NCBI GenBank assembly: GCA_035624785.1
Contig: DASPQV010000048.1
Location: forward strand, 62,001 to 126,000
Origin: JAJZNI01 sp035624785
Lineage (GTDB): Bacteria > Chloroflexota > Dormibacteria > Aeolococcales > Aeolococcaceae
Direction: 5' to 3'
DNA: 64,000 nucleotides
Each line of letters begins with the position of its first letter. Within the stretch, counting starts at the first letter, position 1. A model generated the notes under the pieces. It was not told where the DNA came from and did not search any database. It worked only from the letters and a program-made list of their open reading frames with translations. Of the stretch, positions 24,290-33,226 are shown one piece after another. The translations under genes were made by a program, and so were the position numbers.

Positions 24290-24754
24290 ATGGCTGTCAA
24301 CCGTCCCACCGTCCTCACCCTGGAGGGCCGTCGCGCCCTCGAGGAGCGTCTCCGGGACCTCTACTCCCGCCGCTCCCAGGTCGTGGGCGAGATCACGATC
24401 GCCCGTGACGAGACCGACCTGACCGAGAGCACCGCCTACATCCAGGCCCTCCACGACCAGGAGGTGGTCGAGGGCAGGATCATCGAGCTGGAGGGGGTCC
24501 TGCGCGAGGCCGAGGTGGCCCATCCCACCCGCTCCAACGGATCTGCCGGGCTCGGTTCCCGGGTGACCGTCGCCGACGAGGGGGGCGAGGTCGAGTTCCA
24601 CCTGGTCGATCCCTACGCGGTGGACGCTGCCCAGGGACGCATCTCCACGGAGTCCCCGGTTGGTCGCGCCCTGCTGGGAGCACGGTCGGGTGACGTGGTC
24701 ACCGCGCTGACCCCGGCGGGTCGGCGGGTCCTGGCGGTGCGCAAGGTCAGCTGA
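24290..24754 (+). CDS. greA: GreA/GreB-type transcript cleavage factor
   Basis: The factor rescues backtracked RNA polymerase by stimulating RNA cleavage. The 154-residue product has an N-terminal coiled-coil hairpin with the acidic tip DETDLTESTAYI, matching the Gre tip acidic residues. The C-terminal FKBP-like domain has GLGSRVTVADEGG and ISTESPVGRALLGARSGDVV. The ATG at 24290 has a strong Shine-Dalgarno sequence (AGAGGAGA). A 174-bp upstream gap separates it from the coiled-coil gene and probably holds its promoter, although I see no clear -10/-35 pair. Confidence 0.93.
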   Translation: MAVNRPTVLTLEGRRALEERLRDLYSRRSQVVGEITIARDETDLTESTAYIQALHDQEVVEGRIIELEGVLREAEVAHPTRSNGSAGLGSRVTVADEGGEVEFHLVDPYAVDAAQGRISTESPVGRALLGARSGDVVTALTPAGRRVLAVRKVS

Positions 24755-24887
24755 TAGCCCGGCGCGGCGGGCCGCCGGGGGCCCCCCATGCCGGTGGGCA
24801 AGGCCGTCCCGGGCTTCACCCCCCAGCTGAGCGCGAGTCCGCGCCGCCGGCGCGGTGCGCGCTGGCAGGGCAATCGGCGCCGGACTG

Positions 24888-24893
24888 TATACT
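24888..24893 (+). promoter_or_regulatory. -10 box of rpmF (leaderless)
   Basis: TATACT ends 8 nt before the ATG at 24902; no Shine-Dalgarno sequence is present. Coding conservation also starts at this ATG. Confidence 0.65.
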
Positions 24894-24901
24894 CGGCCCC
24901 C

Positions 24902-25078
24902 ATGCCCCTCCCCAAACAGCGGATCTCCAAGCGCCGCCGTGACTTCCGGCGCTCTCACCACGCCCTGCAGCTGCCCACTCTCAACCTCTGCCCCCAGTGC
25001 AAGCAGCCGCGCCGGCCGCACCGGGTCTGTCCCAACTGCGGCCACTACGACGGCCGCGAGGTGATCGAGACCGACTGA
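24902..25078 (+). CDS. rpmF: 50S ribosomal protein L32
   Basis: The 58-residue product starts MPLPKQRISKRRRDFRRSHH, the L32 N-terminus. It has two CxxC pairs (CPQC and CPNC) that bind zinc. Length is normal. It stands before fabD, a linkage of L32 with fatty acid synthesis genes seen in many bacteria, where the two are co-transcribed. The fabD start follows after 26 bp. Confidence 0.96.
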   Translation: MPLPKQRISKRRRDFRRSHHALQLPTLNLCPQCKQPRRPHRVCPNCGHYDGREVIETD

Positions 25079-25104
25079 GCCGGCGGGGCGGACAGGCTCT
25101 CACC

Positions 25105-26025
25105 GTGGCTCGCGTCGCGCTCTGCTTTCCCGGCCAGGGCAGCCAGTCGCCAGGCATGGCCCGGGGCCTGGAGGGGGTCGCGCTCGGCCGGCGCCTGCTG
25201 ACGGCCGCCGCCGAGGCGGGCGCCGACCTCGGGCCGGCATTCGAGGGCGAGGAGGAGCGGCTCCGAGCCACCGAGGTGGCTCAGCCGGCGCTGGTCTTCA
25301 CCGAACTGGTCCTGGCCGCCGCGCTCCCGGGCGACCTCGAGATCGTGGCAGTGGCCGGGCATTCCATCGGGGAGCTCGCGGCCTGCGCCGTGGCCGGGGC
25401 GATCGAGCCGGAGGCGGCTGTGCGCCTCAGCGTCGCGCGGGGCAGGCTGATGGCGGGGATGCGCGAGGGGACCATGGCCGCGATCCTCGGCCTCGAGGCC
25501 ACGGTCCTCAGCCGGCTCTGCGCGGAGTCTGGGGAGACCGTCGTGGTGGCGAACCTCAACGGGCCGGGGCAGGTGGTGGTGAGCGGGACCTCGGCGGGCG
25601 TGGCCGCCGTCTCCGCCTTGGCGCTCCAGGCCGGAGCGCGGCGGGCCGTGCCGCTCCGGGTCAGCGGGGCGTTCCACTCGCCGCTCATGGAGGAGGCGGC
25701 CTCCGCCTTCAGCCGTGTTGTGGACTCGGTGGCCTTCACCGACGCCAGGGTGCCGGTGGTGGCCAACGTCGACGCCGCCCCGGTGCGCCAGGCTGAGGCG
25801 ATCCGCGACAGGCTGCGACGGCAGATGATCTCCCCGGTTGATTGGACCGGATCAGTCCGGAGGATGGTCGAGCTGGGGGCGGAGCACCTGGTCGAGGTCG
25901 GCCCTGGTGGCGTCCTCACCGGCCTGGCCCGGCGGATCGCGCCGGAGGTGCGCGCTCTGACGGTGGATTCGCTGCTCGCCGCCTCGATCCTCCGGGAGCG
26001 CCTGGGCGAGGCCGGCGGACGCTGA
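25105..26025 (+). CDS. fabD: Malonyl-CoA:ACP transacylase
   Basis: FabD loads malonyl groups onto ACP for fatty acid elongation. From the GTG at 25105 the product is 306 residues. FPGQGSQSPGM is at the N-terminus, GHSIGELAACAVAGAI holds the catalytic Ser in GHSxG, and SGAFHSPLM holds the catalytic His. The GTG start places FPGQGSQ at residues 7-13 as usual; frames opening further upstream run through rpmF. fabD, fabG and acpP lie together. Confidence 0.95.
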   Translation: MARVALCFPGQGSQSPGMARGLEGVALGRRLLTAAAEAGADLGPAFEGEEERLRATEVAQPALVFTELVLAAALPGDLEIVAVAGHSIGELAACAVAGAIEPEAAVRLSVARGRLMAGMREGTMAAILGLEATVLSRLCAESGETVVVANLNGPGQVVVSGTSAGVAAVSALALQAGARRAVPLRVSGAFHSPLMEEAASAFSRVVDSVAFTDARVPVVANVDAAPVRQAEAIRDRLRRQMISPVDWTGSVRRMVELGAEHLVEVGPGGVLTGLARRIAPEVRALTVDSLLAASILRERLGEAGGR

Positions 26026-26043
26026 GCCGCGGCTCCGGCCGAG

Positions 26044-26049
26044 TACCCT
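26044..26049 (+). promoter_or_regulatory. Possible internal promoter before fabG
   Basis: TACCCT ends 8 nt before a GTG at 26058 that opens a 17-codon frame overlapping the fabG start. It may give fabG its own leaderless transcript. Confidence 0.35.
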
Positions 26050-26057
26050 TAGCGTCC

Positions 26058-26111
26058 GTGCCCATGCTCCTCGCCGAGATCGCCGCCTCTCAGAGGCGCC
26101 ATCGTGGCTGA
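26058..26111 (+). CDS. Putative 17-residue leader ORF overlapping fabG
   Basis: GTG CCC ATG CTC CTC opens a short frame (VPMLLAEIAASQRRHRG) ending in TGA at 26109-26111. That is inside the first codons of fabG, which starts at GTG 26104 in another frame. It sits at the leaderless distance (8 nt) from a TACCCT box. Ribosomes finishing it would be positioned to start fabG, so translational coupling is possible. Evidence is positional only. Confidence 0.3.
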   Translation: MPMLLAEIAASQRRHRG

Positions 26112-26877
26112 GGGCCCGCTGGCCGGGCGGGTGGCCCTGGTCACCGGGGGCTCGCGCGGGATCGGCAGAGCCACCGTGCTCGCGCTTGGCCAGGTTGGGG
26201 CGGACATCGCCTTCAGCTACTCGAGCGCTGCCGATGCCCGGTCGACCCGGCCCAACGCCGCGGAGGAGACGGCGGAGGAGGTTCGCACCCTCGGGGTGAG
26301 GGCGGTCACCCTCGACGCCGACATGACCGACCCGGAGCAGGCCCACGGGCTGATCGGGCGCACCCTCGACGAGCTCGGACGCCTCGACGTCCTGGTCAAC
26401 AACGCCGGCATCACCCGCGACAACCTGGCCATCCGCATGTCTCCGGCCGAGTGGGACCTGGTGCTCGCCCTCGACCTCTCCGCCGCCTTCCACGTCTCGC
26501 GGGCCGCGCTCCGGCCCATGCTCCGCCAGCACTGGGGCCGCATCGTCAACGTGAGCAGCATCGCCGGGGTGATGGGCAACCCGGGACAGGCCAACTACTC
26601 GGCGGCCAAGGCTGGGCTCATCGGCCTGACCAAGAGCCTCTGTCGCGAGGTCGGTTCCCGGGGCATCACCGTCAATGCCGTGGCTCCCGGCTTCATCAAC
26701 ACCGAGATGACCGCCGCTCTGGGCGAGGACGTGCTCAAGACCGCGCTCGCGAGCGTGCCGCTGGGGAGGATCGGGACCGCCGAGGAGGTGGCGGCGACGA
26801 TCCGCTTCCTGAGCCTGCCGGAGGCCGGCTACATCTCCGGCTGCGTCGTCCAGATCGACGGCGGCCTGGGTGCCTGA
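26104..26877 (+). CDS. fabG: 3-oxoacyl-ACP reductase
   Basis: FabG reduces beta-ketoacyl-ACP with NADPH. The 257-residue SDR protein has the cofactor motif VTGGSRGIGRATVL, NNAGITRDN, and the catalytic tetrad Asn, Ser (SSIAGVMGN), Tyr and Lys (YSAAKAGLIG). It ends QIDGGLGA as usual. A slight insertion after the second strand (SSAADARSTRPNAAEET) is longer than in most FabG. The GTG start lacks a Shine-Dalgarno sequence and overlaps the short leader ORF. Confidence 0.95.
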   Translation: MAEGPLAGRVALVTGGSRGIGRATVLALGQVGADIAFSYSSAADARSTRPNAAEETAEEVRTLGVRAVTLDADMTDPEQAHGLIGRTLDELGRLDVLVNNAGITRDNLAIRMSPAEWDLVLALDLSAAFHVSRAALRPMLRQHWGRIVNVSSIAGVMGNPGQANYSAAKAGLIGLTKSLCREVGSRGITVNAVAPGFINTEMTAALGEDVLKTALASVPLGRIGTAEEVAATIRFLSLPEAGYISGCVVQIDGGLGA

Positions 26878-27248
26878 CAACCCGGCCGGGCCCGGCCCCG
26901 ACTAGAATCTGGAAGAGATCGTGCCCGATACCCCAGCCGATCACGCCGGAAGCGCCCCGACGCGGACGCGCCGCCGGCCTCGTGCGGCGGGCCGGGTGGC
27001 CCCGGCCGACCCCATCACCACCGCGGCGCCGGACCGGGAGCCCGTCACCGGCACTTTCATCGACGGTGCCTCGGGTCCCTACGCCTTCCGACCTCCCGAG
27101 CCGCGCCCCCATGAGCCGGAGACGAGCGAGGGCCCAAAGTCATCGCTCCGAGCGAAGAGGCCCCTCGTATCCGGTATCGTTTCCGGGCGACCTGAAGCGT
27201 CTCGCGCCCAGGAAACCCACGCCGATGACACAGAAGGACTGACTGCTG
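26878..27248 (+). other. fabG-acpP gap with promoter, Shine-Dalgarno sequence and an orphan open frame
   Basis: TAGAAT (26903-26908) followed by GGAAGAG (26911-26917) precedes a GTG at 26921. That GTG opens a frame with coding-like third-position GC for about 70 codons (starting MPDTPADHAGSAPTRTRRRP). The frame has no stop before acpP. It continues out of frame through the whole acpP gene and joins the RNase III frame downstream. The last ~110 bases are less GC-rich and probably hold the acpP promoter. Whether this is a leader, a decayed gene or a true N-terminal part of RNase III is unclear. Confidence 0.4.
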
Positions 27249-27497
27249 ATGCCAGACGTGACGTTCGACCGGTTCAAGACAATCGTCGCCGAACAGCTCG
27301 GCGTGGAGCCGGACCAGGTGACACCGGAAGCGTCGTTCGTCGAGGATCTCAACGCGGACTCGCTCGACCTCGTGGAGCTGATCATGGCCTTCGAGGAGGA
27401 GTACCAGATGGAGATCTCCGACGAGGACGCCGAGAAGATCACGACAGTGGGACAGGCCTGGGACTACATCCAGGAGAGGAGCGGGGCGGCCAGCTAG
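27249..27497 (+). CDS. acpP: Acyl carrier protein
   Basis: AcpP carries growing acyl chains on a 4'-phosphopantetheine arm. The 82-residue acidic protein has the attachment motif ADSLDLVEL, with Ser as the modified residue, and EEYQMEISDEDAEKI as in other ACPs. GAAGGA upstream of the ATG is a plausible Shine-Dalgarno sequence. CoaD, upstream in the same region, supplies the CoA from which the prosthetic group comes. Confidence 0.97.
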   Translation: MPDVTFDRFKTIVAEQLGVEPDQVTPEASFVEDLNADSLDLVELIMAFEEEYQMEISDEDAEKITTVGQAWDYIQERSGAAS

Positions 27498-27604
27498 CCG
27501 CGACCGAAGCCGGGCCAGCTGAGGCGCCGGTCCCCGCTGCCGCGGGGTCCTCTTCGACCGAGGAGGTCGCGCCGGCGCCCGCCACCCCTGAGCCCGCCGC
27601 CGCG

Positions 27605-29416
27605 GTGCCGGGGGGTACGCCAGCAGGTGTCGAGGCGGCTACCGGTGGCGCGCCCGCGCGCCGGCGGCGGTCCCGTTCGCGCGCCGCCCGGGGATCCTCG
27701 AGGGCGTCAGCCGCCGCCGAGGGTGTCGGCGAGCTCGGGGCCGGGGCGGCGCCGGCCGGCGGGGAGCCGCCAACCCCGGTGGAGGCTCCCACCGCTCCGG
27801 GCGTTGCCACTGAGCCCGCCGAGCTGCCGGCAGCCGGAGGCCGCGCAGCCGCGGTGGCTCCGGCTGGGGTGCCCGCCATCGATACGGCGGGGGAGATGGC
27901 CGCCGGGTCCGCTGCCCCGCCCGAGAAGCCGGCGCCGAAGCGCCGGCGCAGCCGATCTCGAGGCGGTGGCGCAGGGCGCGCCGAGGCGGAGGGCAGCTCG
28001 GCCGCGGTCCCGAAGCCGGAGCCGGAGGGGATCGGCAGCGCCGCGGCGGCGGATGGGGGGGTCGCCGCGCCACCCGCCGGCCTGACCGTGAAGGCGCAGG
28101 CGGTCCCCGGCGCCGAGGCCCCGTCCGCGGAACCCACCCGGGCGGCGCGCCGGCGCCGGAGTCGATCCCAAGGCACCGCCGCCCGGTCGGAGGCCACCTT
28201 CGTGGGGCTCGAAACCGGGGCGGGTGCCGGGGTCGAGGCGGCCGGAGAGTGGGCGCCGCCCTCGCTTGCGGCCCCTGAGCCGGTCCCGCCCTCTCTGCCG
28301 GCGTTCCCGGCTGTGCCCCAGGCCCCCAGTGTCGCCTCCCGCTACGACGTCGAGCTGACCGCCGAGGAGCGGGATCGGCTGGACGCGCTCGGTGTCCGCC
28401 TGGACATCAGGTTCCGGCATCCGGCCCTGCTTCGTGAGGCCATGACCCACGCCTCCTGGAACAACGAGCGGGGAGAGCCGAGCGGCCCGGGCCACGACAA
28501 CGAGAGGCTGGAGTACCTCGGCGACGCGGTCCTCGAGCTGGTCACGGGCGAATACCTCTTCAAGCGCTTCCCGGGCTACGACGAGGGCCAGCTGACCCAG
28601 CTCCGGGCCTCGCTGGTCAACACCGTCTCGCTGGCCAAGCTGGCGGACCGGCTGGCGCTCGGGGACGCGCTCCTGCTCGGCAAGGGCGCCGCCAAGACCG
28701 GGGCTCGCCAGCTTCCCTCGCTGCTCGCCAACGCGTTCGAAGCCATGATCGGCGCCATCTTCCTGGACCAGGGCTACCGGGTCGCCACCCGGGTCTTCCT
28801 CCAGAGCGTGGGCGACCTGGCCGAGTGGAGCGACCAGAACCACAAGGGCAAGCTCCAGGAGGCCGCCCAGCTCCGCCTCGGGGCGACCCCCTCCTATCGG
28901 GTCACCTCGGTTGCTGGCCCCGGTCACCGCCGTGAGTACCGGGCCGAAGCCCTGGTCGGGGGTGTCGCCCTGGGCGACGGCCGGGGCAGCACCAAGCAGG
29001 CAGCGGAGCAGGCGGCGGCCCGCATGGCGCTGGCGCGGCTCGCGCCGGGTGACGGCATCGCCGCCGGTGGACGGGTAGCGCAGCGAAAGGCGGCGGCGTC
29101 CACCGAGCCGGCCCGGGTGCGGAGGCGGGTCGCCGAGGTGGCCGCCGACCGCCGGGCGGTCAAGGGAGGAGGGGCTCGCGGGGTGCCGGCGCCAGCTCCG
29201 GCTCCGGCTCCGGGGGTGGTGCCTCCTCCCCGGCAACGTGGCTGGCTGAGCCTGCTCCGCTCCGCCGCGGGCGGGCTGCTGGGGCACCGCCCGCCGGAGG
29301 CCGCGGCAGCACCCCCGCCGGAGCCTGCGGCGACGGCGCGCAAGCGGACACGCCGGGGCCACCGCGGCGGCCGGGGCCGGCGGCGGCCGACGCCCCCGGC
29401 CGGTCCGGCCTCGTGA
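27605..29416 (+). CDS. rnc: Ribonuclease III with long basic disordered extensions
   Basis: RNase III cleaves double-stranded RNA, including rRNA precursors. The catalytic domain starts near residue 245 (ELTAEERDRLDALG) and shows the signature NERLEYLGDAVLEL near residue 298. The double-strand RNA-binding domain follows (KGKLQEAAQLRLG to TKQAAEQAAARMALARL). Unlike usual ~230-residue enzymes, the product is ~603 residues. An Ala/Pro/Gly-rich N-terminal extension of about 240 residues carries three RRRRSRSR-type motifs (ARRRRSRSRAARGSS, PKRRRSRSRGGG, ARRRRSRSQGT). A C-terminal tail of about 120 residues ends in RKRTRRGHRGGRGRRR. These look like RNA-binding or assembly regions. The start is uncertain: GTG 27605 is the first start codon after acpP, but the frame is open back to 26921. 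Confidence 0.88.
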   Translation: MPGGTPAGVEAATGGAPARRRRSRSRAARGSSRASAAAEGVGELGAGAAPAGGEPPTPVEAPTAPGVATEPAELPAAGGRAAAVAPAGVPAIDTAGEMAAGSAAPPEKPAPKRRRSRSRGGGAGRAEAEGSSAAVPKPEPEGIGSAAAADGGVAAPPAGLTVKAQAVPGAEAPSAEPTRAARRRRSRSQGTAARSEATFVGLETGAGAGVEAAGEWAPPSLAAPEPVPPSLPAFPAVPQAPSVASRYDVELTAEERDRLDALGVRLDIRFRHPALLREAMTHASWNNERGEPSGPGHDNERLEYLGDAVLELVTGEYLFKRFPGYDEGQLTQLRASLVNTVSLAKLADRLALGDALLLGKGAAKTGARQLPSLLANAFEAMIGAIFLDQGYRVATRVFLQSVGDLAEWSDQNHKGKLQEAAQLRLGATPSYRVTSVAGPGHRREYRAEALVGGVALGDGRGSTKQAAEQAAARMALARLAPGDGIAAGGRVAQRKAAASTEPARVRRRVAEVAADRRAVKGGGARGVPAPAPAPAPGVVPPPRQRGWLSLLRSAAGGLLGHRPPEAAAAPPPEPAATARKRTRRGHRGGRGRRRPTPPAGPAS

Positions 29417-29540
29417 CCTCGGGTTCCCTCGCGCTCTCGTTGGCGGCGGTCCGGACCCAGAGGCGCCCCACGGAGGGCATACGCGGGGACACGAGCGGAA
29501 GCGAGATCTTGTGGGTCACCCCCAAGCCGACCACCAGATG

Positions 29541-29570
29541 TTGACGGCACGGCGCTGAGCCACGGACAAT
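29541..29570 (+). promoter_or_regulatory. Promoter of smc, -35 TTGACG and -10 GACAAT (leaderless)
   Basis: TTGACG (29541-29546), an 18-bp spacer and GACAAT (29565-29570) end 7 nt before the smc ATG. No Shine-Dalgarno sequence is present. It is the best-formed two-element promoter at a leaderless start in the window apart from aceB. Confidence 0.6.
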
Positions 29571-29577
29571 CCAGCCG

Positions 29578-32500
29578 ATGAAGCTGAGCCGTGTCGTCCT
29601 GAGCGGGTTCAAGACCTTCGCGGAGCGCACCGAGGTCCGCTTCGAGCCCGGGATCACCGCGGTGGTCGGCGCCAACGGCACCGGCAAGAGCAACCTGGTC
29701 GACGCGGTGCGCTGGGCGCTGGGCGAGACCAGCGCCCGGGAGCTGCGGGGCAGCCGGCTCGACGAGGTCATCTATGCCGGCGGCCAGGGCCGGGCGCGGA
29801 TGGGCGTCGCCGACGTGGAGCTGGTGCTCGACAACCAGGATGGCGGCCTTCCCGTCGATGACCTGGAGGTCGCCCTGAGCCGCCGGGTGGCCAGGGGCGG
29901 CGACATCGAGTATCGGATCAATGGGCAGCGCGCCCGCCTCCGCGATGTCGAGCGCCTGCTGAGCCGGACCGGTCTCACCCAGCATGGCTACTCGGTGGTC
30001 GCCCAGCACGACATCGAGGCGATCATCGAGGCCACTCCCCGCCAGCGCCGGGCGCTGGTCGAGCAGGCAGCCGGGGTCCGCCCGGTGCGCTGTGCCTGTG
30101 ACGACGCGCTCCACCGGCTGGAGGGGGTGGATGCGGCGGTCCAGCGCCTCGAGGAGCGTCTCGGGGAGGCTGAACCACGGCTGGCCGAGCTTTCTGTCGA
30201 GAGCCGAGCCGCGCTCGAGCAGCGGGAGCTGGCCGAGCGCCTGTCCCACCTCCGGGGCAGCCTGGCCCGTGAGGAATGGCGGGCCGCGCGGGCCCAGCTC
30301 CGTCAGACCGAGCGGCGGCTGGAGGGGGCCGAGCGGCGCCTCGAGGCGGCGACCGAGGCGGAGGCTGCATTCAGCGCACGGCTGGAGGCCGAGCGCGGCC
30401 GTCTCGAGGCGGCGCGCCGCTCTCAGCGCCGGGCTGGCGAGCGGCTGGAGGCGGCCAGGGTCGAGGCGGAGCGCTCGGCCGGCGAGGTCCGCAGGTTCGC
30501 CGACCGGGCGCGCGGCGCCGTGCTCCACCGTGCCGACGCCCAGGGTCAGCGGCGCGTCGCGGAGCTTGAGGCGGAAGCCGCGGATCGGGGTCTCGCGGCG
30601 CTCGGGGACCTGGCCCTGGATGGCATCGCCGAGCAGTCCTCGGCGGTGGCCGAGCTGGCCGCACGGCTGGCGGTGGCGGAGGCGGAGGCGCAGGCGGCGG
30701 AGGGAGAGCTGGAGGAGCAGGCTCGAGCGGCGTCTCGCTGCGCCGAGGCCTCAGTGCGGGCCAGGACGGCCGCCGACGAGAGGGCCGGCGCTCGGGCGCT
30801 CGCCGAGCGGGGGGCGCTGGAGGCTGCCGAGGAGCTGAGCGCCGCCCAGGGTCGCGGTGAAGCCGCGGAGCGGGAGGCGGCCGCCGCCCGGCGGGCCCTC
30901 GACCAGGTCCACGAGGCAGCCCTCGCCGCCGAACAGGACGCGGAGTTGCGAGCCTTGGAGCTGGCCCAGGTCCGCGCCGGCCTGCGCCGTGCCGAGGAGG
31001 CGCTCTTGGAGGAGGAGGAGCGTGCCGCCGCGCTGGTGACGGAGGCCGCGACCCTGCGCGGGCGTGCCGACGGAGCCGTGGGCGGTGCCGGGGTGATCGC
31101 GGGGCGCGCGGCGGAGCTGCGGGCGAGCCGGCTCATCGACCACCTGAGGGTCGTCGACCCCGCCGACGGCGCCGCAGTCGAGGCGGCCCTCGAACCCCAC
31201 CTGGCGGCGTGGCTGGTCGAGGACGTCGACGGGGCGCTGGAGTTGCTCCGCAGCGCACCGACCCGTGAGGAGGTGCTCACCGCCAGCGCGCCGGCGTGGC
31301 TCGAGACGACCTCCGAAGGCGGCCGGCAGGCGGCTGCCGAGGTTGCCGGTCTGGGTGGCCGGCCCGCGCTGGCCGCCGTCGAGGTCGACGGGGTGGCGAG
31401 CGCCGCGGCAGCCCACTGCCTGGACGGTGCGTGGCTGGTCTCCGATCTGGCGCAGGCGCGTCGCGTCCTGGCCATCGCCGGCGGTCGGGCGATCCTGCCC
31501 GATGGTGCGGTGATCACCCGCGGGGGAGCCCGTGCGGGAGTCGGGGCCGGCGCCCTGGCGCTGGCCGAGGCCGCCCGGCAGGCGGAGGTCGCAGCCGCCC
31601 AGGCTAGGTCGGGCGAGGCGGACGCTCGAGGCGGGGTCCGCCGGCTGAGCACTCGGGTGGGTGAGCTGGAGACCGCGGCGTCCGCTGCTGACTCGGTTCT
31701 GGCGTCGCGTCGACGCGAGGACGCCGCGGCCAGCGCCCGGTGGGCGCGCGCCGAAAGCTTCGCGCGAACCGAGGAATCCCGGGTCCGCTCTCTCCAGGTG
31801 GAGCTGGAAAGGCGTCGCGCCGCTGCCGTCGCCGCGGCCGCCGCCGCCGAGGCGTCCGGACTCGAGGTCGAGCGCTGGGAGCGGCGTGGGGCCGAAGCCG
31901 ACCAGCGGGTCAGCGAGATGCGGGAGCGCGTCGCCGCCCTCCGGGAGCGGAGCCTCTCTCTCTCCGAGGATCTGGCCACGGTGGAGCACGAGCTGGCCGA
32001 GGCCCGCCGGGAGGCCGAGGCGATCGCGCGGCGACGTGCCGAGGCGGCCGAGGCCCGGCGTCTCGCCCTGGCCAGGGTCGCTGAGCTGGAAGGCCGGGTG
32101 ACCGCCCTCGAGACCGAGGTCCTGATCGCCCTGGCCCACGGCGCCCACGCGGCAGCGGCGGCGCGCCGGCTGGAGGAGGAGGTTGCCGGCAGTGCCGCCG
32201 AGCTCGCCCGCATCTCGGTTCCTCTCGACGATGCGGAGACGCGGCTGGCGGCCATCGAATCCGAGCGCGGCGAGGTGAGCGTCGCGGTTGCCCGCGCCGA
32301 GGACGAGGTTGCGGCGGCGCGCCAGGAGATGGAGCTGGCCCGAGCCCGGCTCGCCGAGATGGCGGACGCCGTCCGCGAGGAGGCTGCCGACGAGGAGGCT
32401 GAGCTGGACCCCGCGGCCGCGGAGAAGGCGGAGCGTGAGATCGCCCGTCTGGAACGCCGCATCGGGTCGATGGGGCCGGTCAACGCCCTCGCGCCGGAGC

Positions 32501-33204
32501 AGCACGGCGCGCTCGCCGAGCGGGTGATCCAGCTTCGCGGGGATCGAGACGATCTGGCCCTGGCCGCTCGGGAGGTCCGCAACCTTGCCCGGCGTCTCGG
32601 CGCCGAGGCCGGTCGCCGCTTCGAGGCCGTGTTCGGCGCCGTCAGCGCCAACTTCGCGGAGCTGTTCACCGAGCTGTTCGGGGGCGGCCGCGCGGCGCTC
32701 CACCTGGAGACGGAGCTGGCTGCGCCGGACGGGGTCGGGCCGGACCGCGCCGTCCCGCTGGCCGCGGCTGTGGAGCCGGCCGATCCGGAGGCAGACGAGG
32801 AGGCGCTCCCCGGCGTCCAGATCCTGGCTCAGCCCCCGGGGAAGCGGCTCCAGCCCCTCACCCACCTGAGCGGCGGCGAGCGGGCGATGACCGCACTCGC
32901 CGTGGTCCTGGCGCTGCAGCAGGTCAACCCATCCCCCTTCTACATCTTCGACGAGGTCGATGCGCCTCTCGACGACCTCAGTGTGTCCCGGTTCGCCGGC
33001 CTGCTCACCCGGCTGGCACGCCACCAGCAGTTCGTGGTCGTCACCCACAACCACCTCACCATGGCGGCCGCCGATGCCCTGTACGGGGTGACCGCTGACC
33101 GGCAGGGCGTCAGCGCGGTGGTGTCGGTCCGCTTCCCGGAGGGGGAGGAGACCATCGACACCGTCGGACTGATCCGCGAACCGCTGCGCCGTGTCGCCTC
33201 GTGA
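29578..33204 (+). CDS. smc: Chromosome segregation protein SMC
   Basis: Smc compacts and helps segregate the chromosome with ScpA/B. The 1208-residue product has an N-terminal ATPase half with Walker A GANGTGKSN near residue 32. Long coiled coils (about 165-500 and 650-1000) flank a hinge at about 500-640. The C-terminal half has the signature LSGGERAMTALA near 1097 and Walker B FYIFDEVDAPLDD near 1120. Coils are very rich in Ala, Glu and Arg, in line with the high GC. Length is normal. rnc-smc-ftsY order is conserved in Gram-positive bacteria. Confidence 0.97.
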   Translation: MKLSRVVLSGFKTFAERTEVRFEPGITAVVGANGTGKSNLVDAVRWALGETSARELRGSRLDEVIYAGGQGRARMGVADVELVLDNQDGGLPVDDLEVALSRRVARGGDIEYRINGQRARLRDVERLLSRTGLTQHGYSVVAQHDIEAIIEATPRQRRALVEQAAGVRPVRCACDDALHRLEGVDAAVQRLEERLGEAEPRLAELSVESRAALEQRELAERLSHLRGSLAREEWRAARAQLRQTERRLEGAERRLEAATEAEAAFSARLEAERGRLEAARRSQRRAGERLEAARVEAERSAGEVRRFADRARGAVLHRADAQGQRRVAELEAEAADRGLAALGDLALDGIAEQSSAVAELAARLAVAEAEAQAAEGELEEQARAASRCAEASVRARTAADERAGARALAERGALEAAEELSAAQGRGEAAEREAAAARRALDQVHEAALAAEQDAELRALELAQVRAGLRRAEEALLEEEERAAALVTEAATLRGRADGAVGGAGVIAGRAAELRASRLIDHLRVVDPADGAAVEAALEPHLAAWLVEDVDGALELLRSAPTREEVLTASAPAWLETTSEGGRQAAAEVAGLGGRPALAAVEVDGVASAAAAHCLDGAWLVSDLAQARRVLAIAGGRAILPDGAVITRGGARAGVGAGALALAEAARQAEVAAAQARSGEADARGGVRRLSTRVGELETAASAADSVLASRRREDAAASARWARAESFARTEESRVRSLQVELERRRAAAVAAAAAAEASGLEVERWERRGAEADQRVSEMRERVAALRERSLSLSEDLATVEHELAEARREAEAIARRRAEAAEARRLALARVAELEGRVTALETEVLIALAHGAHAAAAARRLEEEVAGSAAELARISVPLDDAETRLAAIESERGEVSVAVARAEDEVAAARQEMELARARLAEMADAVREEAADEEAELDPAAAEKAEREIARLERRIGSMGPVNALAPEQHGALAERVIQLRGDRDDLALAAREVRNLARRLGAEAGRRFEAVFGAVSANFAELFTELFGGGRAALHLETELAAPDGVGPDRAVPLAAAVEPADPEADEEALPGVQILAQPPGKRLQPLTHLSGGERAMTALAVVLALQQVNPSPFYIFDEVDAPLDDLSVSRFAGLLTRLARHQQFVVVTHNHLTMAAADALYGVTADRQGVSAVVSVRFPEGEETIDTVGLIREPLRRVAS

Positions 33205-33226
33205 GCGAGATCGGGGCGGGGCGGCG

